Below, one piece after another: positions 14,239 to 20,265 of a stretch of 20,265 nucleotides of DNA (positions are counted from its first letter, which is position 1; each line of letters opens with the position of its first letter). The notes under the pieces were generated by a model. The model made no database searches. It saw nothing but the letters and a program-made list of their open reading frames with translations, and was not told where the DNA came from. The stretch comes from a virus. The stretch covers positions 1 to 20,265 of IMG/VR virus record IMGVR_UViG_3300020596_000233, one strand, 5' to 3'. A program made the translations under genes and the position numbers.

Positions 14239-15750
14239 ATGAAAACAATCTCTCGCACAATTTGGAATGACGGAGTAAAAGACCCACGAGATACAAGTGG
14301 ATATACTTCTATTCGTCACTTCATCTTAAATAAAAACAAGTTAAGTCCTTATCGTGATATGGAGTCAGAAGCACTTGATACTGGGACTTTAGACAATCAA
14401 AGACTGACTGACGCTATTCGGTACACATGCACAGGTGGTGGAGGTCAGCAGATATACGCACTAGGACAACAGAGTACATCTTTTACTTATGGGAAAATAT
14501 ATCAGAAAGTAAGCTCAACAAACACACCTGCAGGTCAGTTTCAAGGTGTTTCTAGTGGTGAAGACACAACGGGTACAGTGATTCCCGGCTCGCTCATTGG
14601 ATATAAAGGTAATTTGTATTATCTGAGACACAACGGTACAAATGTTTTCTTGATAAAATATGTTTGTTCTCCTGCGGCAACAACAGTCGTAGGTGGCACA
14701 TTTTTTGCAGCATACCCTGCAAGTGGAATAGTGCCTCAGATGTTTATTCATCAGAAAGATAAAAAATTGTATATGGCTTGTGGATTTACTGCGGCATCTT
14801 TTGATGGTACGACAATCTCTACTAGAGATTTCTCAGTAGAACATACGATAACATCCATCTGTCCTTATGGTAATAACATCCTTCTTGGTGCATCACTCAT
14901 CAGTGGCGGGGGGTCAGAAGTTGCCGTGTGGGATGGTTCAACGACAGCTAGTACACTTGTTGATGTTGTTAACTGGGGTAATGATAACCTTATGATACTT
15001 GAGAATATAGGAGATGTTGTTATAGGGGTATCAGGAGTTTCTACAACAACAAACAACACGTCCACAACAAGCGATGTAATCATCCGTTCATACTCAGGTG
15101 GGTCAGCACAGTTAGTTCAAAGGTTACAAAATACAAGTCATAGTAAAATCTATCCACTAAAAGCAAAACGCAACGAATCATTGTACTTCCCAATGCGTGT
15201 GTATCTCAACGGAGTAGCTATCGAGCAGATATGGACTATCTATAAAAACGATTCAGGCGTGTTGGTGGTTGCCCCAGACAGAAAGTGTAATAACGACACC
15301 GAGGTTACTGCTAATGAGATTATAGGGATGTCTGTCATAGAAGACTATATGTGGGTAACTACAGGTAGTTCTAGCTCAGGAACAATGCGAAGGACTAATG
15401 ATAACGAGCTATTTACTGCAACATCTTCATTTGAAACATTGGTAAACGATGGTATGGATAAAGCAGATAAAAGTGCCAAGAAGCATCTAAAAGCTATCTC
15501 ACTTCGCTGTGGATCACCGAAAGGAGCGATGCACACTGTTACTGTCTCTTATAAGGCAGACGGCGGAGCGTACAGAACTATATACACAGGTGTGTCGTCA
15601 GCAGTTGTTCGTGTTATCGAAGAAGTGGGCGAAACAGACGGGATTAAATTCCTAGAAGGGAGGGAATACATGTTTAAGGTAGAGACAACAGGCAACGGAG
15701 AGATTTATGAGTTTAAGTATGGGTATGAAGTAATTAAGACAAACATATGA
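14239..15750 (+). CDS. Tail protein with beta-propeller-like repeats, putative
   Basis: This 503-residue, mostly beta protein shows repeated strand-loop units with aromatic positions, such as GNLYYLRHNGTNVFLIKYV, KKLYMACGFTAASFDGTTI and MILENIGDVVIGVSGVST. The spacing suggests a propeller or a beta-helix-like tail spike. The N-terminus has GYTSIRHFILNKNKLSPYRD (21-40), which I recall from propeller-like tail proteins in metagenomic phages. A C-terminal domain (about 410-503) has a beta pattern with YKADGGAYRTIYTGVS. A role in the baseplate, spike or neck is plausible, but no catalytic residues are evident. The ATG touches the previous stop, and the end overlaps the next ATG (ATGA at 15747-15750), so translation is probably coupled. 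Confidence 0.6.
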   Translation: MKTISRTIWNDGVKDPRDTSGYTSIRHFILNKNKLSPYRDMESEALDTGTLDNQRLTDAIRYTCTGGGGQQIYALGQQSTSFTYGKIYQKVSSTNTPAGQFQGVSSGEDTTGTVIPGSLIGYKGNLYYLRHNGTNVFLIKYVCSPAATTVVGGTFFAAYPASGIVPQMFIHQKDKKLYMACGFTAASFDGTTISTRDFSVEHTITSICPYGNNILLGASLISGGGSEVAVWDGSTTASTLVDVVNWGNDNLMILENIGDVVIGVSGVSTTTNNTSTTSDVIIRSYSGGSAQLVQRLQNTSHSKIYPLKAKRNESLYFPMRVYLNGVAIEQIWTIYKNDSGVLVVAPDRKCNNDTEVTANEIIGMSVIEDYMWVTTGSSSSGTMRRTNDNELFTATSSFETLVNDGMDKADKSAKKHLKAISLRCGSPKGAMHTVTVSYKADGGAYRTIYTGVSSAVVRVIEEVGETDGIKFLEGREYMFKVETTGNGEIYEFKYGYEVIKTNI

Positions 15751-16073
15751 CACCACAAGAACAAATTGATGAAATAAACAGGAAGCTAGACTTTTTTTTG
15801 GCTGACTACTATCGTAACAATAATCCTACGTCTCAAATCTTTACTAAGAAGGTCTTTTTCCAAGGTGGAATAGACTTATCAAGTTCCACTGTCTCTCTTG
15901 GTGCAACAGGTGGGGCTGTAGGCTTGTACGGTGTCACTCCTGTAGCAAAGGCAAGTGCGATAGCATCGCCAACTGCACCAAGTGGTGCTTACGTACAAGC
16001 AGAAGCATCATCAATGAAGACAGCCGTTGATGCAATCAGAACAGCACTATTAAACATAGGTATTACGGCATAA
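15747..16073 (+). CDS. Head-fibre-like trimeric protein, small
   Basis: This 108-residue protein has an N-terminal helix (TPQEQIDEINRKLDFFLADY, 2-21), a middle that includes GLYGVTPVAKASAIA, and a C-terminal helix (MKTAVDAIRTALLNIGITA). The G(L/F)YGxTPVA segment followed by a late AxRxALxNxG(I/L) helix is a pattern I recall from short phage head-fibre or trimerising proteins, which sit on the capsid or at fibre tips. It overlaps the upstream gene by 4 nt. A T8 tract (15792-15799, encoding FFL) is prone to slippage, and a one-base change would shift the frame. Assignment is by pattern only. Confidence 0.55.
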   Translation: MTPQEQIDEINRKLDFFLADYYRNNNPTSQIFTKKVFFQGGIDLSSSTVSLGATGGAVGLYGVTPVAKASAIASPTAPSGAYVQAEASSMKTAVDAIRTALLNIGITA

Positions 16074-16085
16074 ACATATTATACT
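16057..16085 (+). promoter_or_regulatory. Possible promoter ahead of 16092
   Basis: TATACT (16080-16085) lies 6 nt before the ATG at 16092, the same spacing as at 2502 and 4553. The -35 candidate TAGGTA (16057-16062), 17 bp upstream, is weak. It could separate expression of the internal-virion genes from the fibre genes. Confidence 0.3.
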
Positions 16086-16091
16086 AATTAC

Positions 16092-17723
16092 ATGGAACGA
16101 ACTAACGTAACAGACAAAGGATTCACATATAACGGACAGAACTTCTCAAAGGAGTCTCGTGTCGATTCTCAAGGACAATCATACACAATTGATACACCCA
16201 ACACTATTTCAGCTCAAAGCCTCATGGGAGGGCAACAAGCGCCGATTGTGCCAGTAGCGCCTGATTTTAATGTAGACACTACCACGATACCACAGGTTAC
16301 TTCGTATCTGCAGAGTGCCTCTGACGCAGCACAGGCTAATGTGGACACTCAAAATGAGGAAGCTCTAAAAACAGGTAACAATATAGCATCTTTGCAAGAG
16401 ATGTTAGGTGGAAGGGCATCAGATACACAGTCAGCCATGAAAGCAACAGGAGCTACTGATATTGCAGCTCAACTTCGTAACCTAAACGCTCAAAGTATAG
16501 CGTTAGGTCAGGACTCTTTAGCTAAAACATTAGCAGAGCAAAACAAAGCCACAGGTCAGAACATAACTAGTACAGCAGTACAGCGTAACATTGGAGATGC
16601 TACACGAGAGAACACAATCAATGTGGCTAAAATTGGCATCCAAGCGGCGATTGCACAAGCAGACTACGCAACAGCCAGAGACCTAGCAGAAACGATTGTG
16701 AGTGCTAAATATGACCGTATCACAGCACAGATAGAGGCAGGTAGAACTAACCTAGCACTACTAGAAAAGTACAAGCTGACACCACTAGAGGAAAAGGCAA
16801 AGAAAGCACAAGAATCACTCTTTAAGAAACAAGAGTCCGATGCGTTACAAGCTCGACAACAGGAGACAAGGGCTTATAATGAGCAGATAGACAATAAGAA
16901 AGAAATTAGCAAGATGATGGTTGAAGCTAGTCAAAACGCACCGGCATCTGTCTTAGCTAAAGCTAAGGCTATTGCAGATGATGGGGGTAGTGCTATGGCA
17001 GTCGCACAAGTATTAGGACAGTTCGGGGGGGATTATCTAAAAAATCAACTATTAAAAGAACAAATTAAAAAAGTGCGTGCTGAAAGAATAGAAATTGACA
17101 CTAAAAATAACCCAATAAGACAAGACTCAACTGGGCTTATATCTGCACCAAATGGCGACTCTCTTTCTAGTTTGCCAACAAATACTCTTTTAAACATTGG
17201 TAAAATGAAATTAAACGAGGGTCAAGCTAACGCAGTAGCATTTGTGACAAGAATGGTTCAGTCAGACCAAGCTATAAATAGACAACTTTCTGCTAAATAT
17301 AACCCTACGACTATTGTTTCTGGTCTTGGTAGGGTGGTAAGCTCAGATGCATCAAGAGATTATAATAGAAACGCAGAGGACTTTATCCGAGCACAACTAA
17401 GAAAGGAATCTGGGGCAGCAATACCAGATTCAGAAATTGAGGGTGCCAAGAAGCTGTACGTTGCTTCCGGTTTTGGGCAAGACGAGAAAGATATAAAACA
17501 AGCAGCAATTAAAAGAGATACAGCTATAAAGTCTATGATTGCACAAGCAGGACCAGCGTCTGTTCAAATGCTCCAATACTACGAGCAAGTAAAGTCAGGT
17601 AGTGGCACAGTTATGAGCCAGAATCCACAATTAAACACATGGTTCTTACAAACATCAAGAGCCGCCAATACTTCAACCACACAAGCAACGTCTGGGTTTG
17701 GTTTTACTGATAATCAATTATAA
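16092..17723 (+). CDS. Internal virion (ejection) protein, putative
   Basis: This 543-residue protein has a Gln/Ser-rich N-terminus and is then mostly long helices rich in A, Q, K and E (about 70-350), as in coiled-coil internal proteins. The C-terminal part contains DYNRNAEDFIRAQLRKESGA followed by AIPDSEIEGAKKLYVASGFG, then DIKQAAIKRDTAIKSMIAQA. This motif block (F...LRKESGAAI...E......Y, later RxxAI) is one I recall from internal virion or ejection proteins of many phages. Such proteins sit on the portal inside the head and pass into the cell envelope during infection. The following gene starts 4 nt downstream. No transglycosylase residues are obvious, so I do not claim enzymatic activity. 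Confidence 0.65.
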   Translation: MERTNVTDKGFTYNGQNFSKESRVDSQGQSYTIDTPNTISAQSLMGGQQAPIVPVAPDFNVDTTTIPQVTSYLQSASDAAQANVDTQNEEALKTGNNIASLQEMLGGRASDTQSAMKATGATDIAAQLRNLNAQSIALGQDSLAKTLAEQNKATGQNITSTAVQRNIGDATRENTINVAKIGIQAAIAQADYATARDLAETIVSAKYDRITAQIEAGRTNLALLEKYKLTPLEEKAKKAQESLFKKQESDALQARQQETRAYNEQIDNKKEISKMMVEASQNAPASVLAKAKAIADDGGSAMAVAQVLGQFGGDYLKNQLLKEQIKKVRAERIEIDTKNNPIRQDSTGLISAPNGDSLSSLPTNTLLNIGKMKLNEGQANAVAFVTRMVQSDQAINRQLSAKYNPTTIVSGLGRVVSSDASRDYNRNAEDFIRAQLRKESGAAIPDSEIEGAKKLYVASGFGQDEKDIKQAAIKRDTAIKSMIAQAGPASVQMLQYYEQVKSGSGTVMSQNPQLNTWFLQTSRAANTSTTQATSGFGFTDNQL

Positions 17724-17727
17724 TAAT

Positions 17728-19101
17728 ATGGAAAAATATCTTTCACGTAATCAAATGCAGACAATACTAGACAGTAGACCAAAAGGTGTACCAATGAACG
17801 AGGCGCTAGATATGTATGTTAAAAATGGATGGACTATTGAAGGTGTTAATGAGCCAAAGACTAAAACGGAGACAGCAAAAGATATGGCCGTTGGATTTGG
17901 TAAGGGCGTAGCTCGCACAGTGGTAAACACAGCGACGGGGATTCAAGACATCGGTCAGGGGATTCTAGGAGGCGCAGAAGCGGTTGTCACAGGTAAAGAA
18001 CTATCACAAACAAAAGCTATGCAACCGAATGTTGGTGCTGATGTATTAAAGAGTGAAACACCACAAGGTCAAGCATTACAGCAATCTATTACACCGACTA
18101 ACGCAGATCAAAAACTTGGAGGTCAGTTAGAATTTGGAGCAGAGATACTTGCAGGAGGTGGTGCTGGTCTTATAAAAGATACAGTTGTCGGTGGCACTAA
18201 GCTGTTAGCTAAAGGAATATCTCCTGTGGCTAAGGCTATTAAAGGAACAGGAAAGTCTGTTTACGAGTCAGCGTTTACACCAAACGTAAAAGAGGCAGAA
18301 AATATTCTTGCATACGAGGCATCACAACCTTCGATGTTCCAAAATCTTTTTGGCGCAGGTGCAATAAAAGGGAATCCTGCTTTTAAGCCTATAACAACTT
18401 CTGAAACAGCTTTAAGAAGTGGTATAGCCGGTACAGAAAAACAGATAGGAATACAAGCAAAAAGAGTTGCCGACACACTTTACAACAAAGAAATTGCGCC
18501 AGCTGTTAAAGGCTTAAAAGGTGAAATATCAAAAGAAGAATTATTTGCACCATTGCAAGAAAGAATTGCAGGTATTGTAGACCCTTCAAAACAGAAGGCA
18601 TACCAAAATGCATTTGAATCATTAGTGGAAGATTATGCAAGTATAGAATCGTTTACATTTACAAAAGCGCAAGCGCTTAAGTCAGAGCTTGCACAGTTTA
18701 CACCTGCTAAAATGTTTAGAGGTCAAGATGTCGCAAATGAAACAAGGATGCTACAGGGGGATATGGCTAACTTTATTCGTCAAAAGACTTACGAGGCGCT
18801 AAAAGATGTAAACATTAAGCAAAAATATATTGACTACGGGAATCTACAGGAACTACAAAAAGTGGGTGTAAAAGCGATCACAGAAGGTGGCCTAAAAGGT
18901 GGTTTTGGAGGGTTCTGGTCTACTGTGTATGACAAGGCGATGACACCAGTTAAAACAATAGGGGGAAAAATTGTGTACCACATAGGAGATAAACTAAAGG
19001 TAACAGCACCTAAAGGGTTTGAAGGAAAGACGTTTGCTGAATACTTAAAATCAGTTGGCTATCTTTCACCACAAGTAGCAAACGAAATGGTTAATCCTTA
19101 A
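17728..19101 (+). CDS. Second internal virion protein, putative
   Basis: This 457-residue protein starts at ATG 17728. An in-frame TTG at 17698 lies inside the preceding gene and has no support. The N-terminus has ALDMYVKNGWTIEGVNEP (residues 26-43), a motif I recall from the start of phage internal proteins. Gly/Ala-rich amphipathic stretches follow (AKDMAVGFGKGVARTVVNTA, about 50-69, and LAGGGAGLIKD), then a helical middle and a C-terminal GGLKGGFGGFWSTVYDKAM segment. The glycine-rich amphipathic helices could insert in membranes when ejected. It is paired with the other internal protein upstream and comes before the last tail fibre. The function is inferred from composition and place. Confidence 0.6.
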   Translation: MEKYLSRNQMQTILDSRPKGVPMNEALDMYVKNGWTIEGVNEPKTKTETAKDMAVGFGKGVARTVVNTATGIQDIGQGILGGAEAVVTGKELSQTKAMQPNVGADVLKSETPQGQALQQSITPTNADQKLGGQLEFGAEILAGGGAGLIKDTVVGGTKLLAKGISPVAKAIKGTGKSVYESAFTPNVKEAENILAYEASQPSMFQNLFGAGAIKGNPAFKPITTSETALRSGIAGTEKQIGIQAKRVADTLYNKEIAPAVKGLKGEISKEELFAPLQERIAGIVDPSKQKAYQNAFESLVEDYASIESFTFTKAQALKSELAQFTPAKMFRGQDVANETRMLQGDMANFIRQKTYEALKDVNIKQKYIDYGNLQELQKVGVKAITEGGLKGGFGGFWSTVYDKAMTPVKTIGGKIVYHIGDKLKVTAPKGFEGKTFAEYLKSVGYLSPQVANEMVNP

Positions 19102-19181
19102 AGATTACGGCCAGCAAGGACATCACAAATAAACTTAAATCCAAAAGTGATGACAAAAAACATAAATATAGCAAATAGCAT
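19098..19181 (-). CDS. Possible 27-aa hydrophobic micro-ORF on the opposite strand (very tentative)
   Basis: Read leftward from the ATG at 19181, the frame runs 27 codons to a TAA at 19100-19098 that overlaps the stop of the + strand gene. The peptide starts MLFAIFMFFVITFGFKFICD, one membrane span, and ends with a short polar tail (VLAGRNL). A TAGACT box lies 6 nt before its ATG, with the palindromic TTGCAA 16 bp further upstream. In AT-rich DNA such an ORF can arise by chance, so coding is unproven. Confidence 0.2.
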   Translation of the reverse strand: MLFAIFMFFVITFGFKFICDVLAGRNL

Positions 19182-19187
19182 ATATAC

Positions 19188-19215
19188 AGTCTACACTTAA
19201 ACAAGATTATTGCAA
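19188..19215 (-). promoter_or_regulatory. Weak leftward promoter sharing its -35 with the rightward fibre promoter
   Basis: TTGCAA (19210-19215) is a palindrome and can serve both strands. Leftward it is followed after 16 bp by TAGACT (19193-19188), a weak -10, 6 nt before the micro-ORF ATG at 19181. The poor -10 makes this uncertain. Confidence 0.2.
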
Positions 19216-19238
19216 GCGGATAAAAATTAAATTATACT
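19210..19238 (+). promoter_or_regulatory. Promoter of the last tail fibre gene
   Basis: TTGCAA (19210-19215), a 17-bp spacer and TATACT (19233-19238) precede the ATG at 19246 by 7 nt, so the mRNA should begin at the start codon. It is in a 144-bp gap between genes and gives the final fibre gene its own control. Confidence 0.6.
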
Positions 19239-19245
19239 TAAATCA

Positions 19246-20265
19246 ATGAATGAAGCACTAAAACGTAAAGCACAAAAAGTTGTGGACAATCGAGGGGATA
19301 TGCCCCTTGCACACCTCGATGCCATTATGGAGCTAGGGGATAAGTTAGAAGCTGTAGCAAAAGCTGTGCAGTCAATACCAGAGACAGTCATACCAGAACA
19401 CAAAAGTGTGACATTTCCTGACATTCAAAGAGTGGAGATCACAAATCTACCCAATGAGAAAGACGATAGTGAAGTAAAGAATCTGTTAAGAGACATCTTA
19501 GCGGAAGCAAAAAAAAAAGAACAGTACGATATTGAAATTGACCCTGCACTAAAAGAACAGCTTAAAGGGGATGACGGTAAGGATGGTGTTGATGGCAAGG
19601 ATGGTGTTGATGGCAAGGATGCAAGCATTGACGAGGTAATCAGTAAACTGTCTACTCTTAGTGGTGAAGAAAGACTAGATGCTAGTCACATTAAAAATCT
19701 ACCAGAGGCAAGCAAGCCAAACGGAGGCGGCTGGAGAAACTTGCATCAATTACACGATGTAAAGATTGACACCCCTACAAACGCTCAGGTATTAAAGTAC
19801 AACGCTACTTTAGATGTGTGGGAGAATGGTGCAGATGGAGGAGGCTCAGGTGATGTAGTTGGTCCAGCATCGGCTACAGACAAGGCAATCGCTCGTTACG
19901 ACCTTACTACAGGAAAACTAATACAAGACTCAGGTATCACCATCGCAGACGGTACGACAGGTTCCCTAGCTAACACAAACACAGGAGACCAGCTTATGTT
20001 CGGTACAATAGCGGTATCTGGTCAAGCAGATGTAGACCCAGTAGGAACTGGGGATACGCTCACTCTTGTGGCTGGTACGAATGTTACAATAACGACAGAC
20101 AATACCACCAAAGAAATAACCTTTAATGCTGAAACTCCCCAGCCTTCCAAAACTTTTACCTACAACGGAGACGGCACTTTGAATGTCTCGTCTGACGCTA
20201 CAGGAACGAAAACATTTGGGTACACAGCAGGGGTGCTCATGTCTATAGTCGCTACTGGCGTGTAT
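19246..20265 (+). CDS. Tail fibre with collagen-like stretch (partial, C-terminus off the window)
   Basis: The frame is open for 340 codons to the edge. The N-terminus is helical and charged (NEALKRKAQKVVDNRGDMPL, residues 2-21). At 108-125 there are six G-X-Y triplets (GDDGKDGVDGKDGVDGKD), a collagen-like rod that is common in phage fibres. Further on, WRNLHQLHDV opens the fibre body (near 164), followed by VGPASATDKAIARYDLTTGK and a beta-rich region with VTITTDNTTKEITFN, all typical of fibre shafts. The end, where a receptor-binding tip would be, is missing. An A10 tract (19509-19518) lies just before the collagen part, and a one-base change in it would close the frame within 6-14 codons. 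The ATG follows a good promoter by 7 nt and has no SD. Confidence 0.85.
   Translation, partial: MNEALKRKAQKVVDNRGDMPLAHLDAIMELGDKLEAVAKAVQSIPETVIPEHKSVTFPDIQRVEITNLPNEKDDSEVKNLLRDILAEAKKKEQYDIEIDPALKEQLKGDDGKDGVDGKDGVDGKDASIDEVISKLSTLSGEERLDASHIKNLPEASKPNGGGWRNLHQLHDVKIDTPTNAQVLKYNATLDVWENGADGGGSGDVVGPASATDKAIARYDLTTGKLIQDSGITIADGTTGSLANTNTGDQLMFGTIAVSGQADVDPVGTGDTLTLVAGTNVTITTDNTTKEITFNAETPQPSKTFTYNGDGTLNVSSDATGTKTFGYTAGVLMSIVATGVY
19509..19518 (+). repeat. A10 homopolymer in the fibre gene
   Basis: Ten consecutive A (Lys codons) lie at about codons 88-91. Loss of one A leads to a TAA near 19550, and gain of one leads to a TGA near 19533, so the tract behaves as an on/off site by replication slippage or as a source of mixed products by transcription slippage. 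Confidence 0.9.
19581..19616 (+). repeat. 18-bp tandem repeat in the collagen-like region
   Basis: Two identical 18-bp units (19581-19598 and 19599-19616) encode GVDGKD-type triplets. The length is a multiple of 9, so changes in copy number would keep the G-X-Y register and only alter rod length. Confidence 0.85.

Noticed and set aside
13982-14296. Opposite-strand 104-aa frame rich in His/Leu
   Set aside because: It is the shadow of the glycine-rich fibre gene: reverse complement of Gly codons gives His/Leu/Pro-like runs. The same applies to other antisense frames at 1388, 2114, 2707, 4018, 8119, 8909, 11086, 14515 and 18261.
15792-15799. T8 tract in the head-fibre-like gene as a programmed frameshift site
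   Set aside because: The tract is slippage-prone but no alternative frame gives a sensible extension, so it is only noted in the gene entry.
17698-17727. TTG at 17698 as start of the second internal-virion gene
   Set aside because: It lies inside the previous coding region; ATG 17728 comes just after the previous stop and gives the expected N-terminal motif.
1-20265. Alternative genetic code with TGA read as an amino acid
   Set aside because: Long genes are free of in-frame TGA, and TGA ends terS and the 503-aa tail gene in ATGA overlaps. The overlaps alone are not decisive, but no gene needs recoding.
1-20265. tRNA genes, CRISPR arrays, reverse transcriptase-based diversity system, integrase
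   Set aside because: No cloverleaf, no regularly spaced repeats with spacers, no reverse transcriptase motifs with template/variable repeat pair and no recombinase motif were seen in the window.

Overview
This window reads as the structural (virion) module of a tailed double-stranded DNA phage, or a prophage or metagenomic copy of one. It is moderately AT-rich and densely packed, and nearly every gene lies on the + strand. The order is small terminase-like gene, large terminase, portal, decoration-like protein, scaffold, major capsid protein, head-tail adaptor, fibre and tail genes, two internal-virion-type proteins, and a final tail fibre that runs off the right edge. No tape measure, tail tube or sheath gene is visible, and two long helical proteins sit where podoviruses keep ejection proteins, so a short-tailed (podovirus-like) virion is the best guess. 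The genetic code looks standard: TAA predominates and TGA and TAG also end genes. The host cannot be named. Almost no structural gene has a Shine-Dalgarno sequence, and several start codons lie 6-9 nt after a TATAAT-like box, which points to leaderless mRNAs and a host that tolerates them. Patescibacteria or another SD-poor lineage is possible but is only a guess.

Layout. Positions 1-410 hold the start of a leftward gene, the only one with a clear SD. Positions 411-517 are a divergent control region with two copies of CTTGTATAAGTA and a degenerate third that overlap a leftward and a rightward promoter. Positions 518-2477 carry a 57-aa helical protein, a small terminase candidate and TerL. Positions 2502-4885 carry a hypothetical protein, the portal and a small hypothetical protein. 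Positions 4898-7078 carry a repeat-bearing decoration-like protein, a tiny very acidic ORF and the scaffold. An HNH endonuclease gene (7167-7844) separates scaffold from capsid (7898-8755), and a second one (9232-9849) separates a small head protein from the adaptor (9890-10615). Positions 10617-16073 hold small structural proteins, a glycine-rich fibre, a propeller-like tail protein and a head-fibre-like protein. Positions 16092-19101 hold the two internal-virion-type proteins. Position 19246 onward is a collagen-like tail fibre with its own promoter.

How it fits together. TerS/TerL package DNA through the portal into a shell built by scaffold and capsid protein. The decoration-like and fibre-like proteins coat the shell, the adaptor closes the neck, the fibres bind the host and the internal proteins probably leave with the DNA. 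The two HNH genes are likely selfish homing elements, each carrying its own near-identical extended -10 promoter. The most notable signals are the shared leaderless promoter pattern, a promoter whose 17-bp spacer is a TAA microsatellite, the operator-like repeats, the decoration protein split by three inserted repeats, an A10 tract in the last fibre gene, and strong avoidance of GATC.
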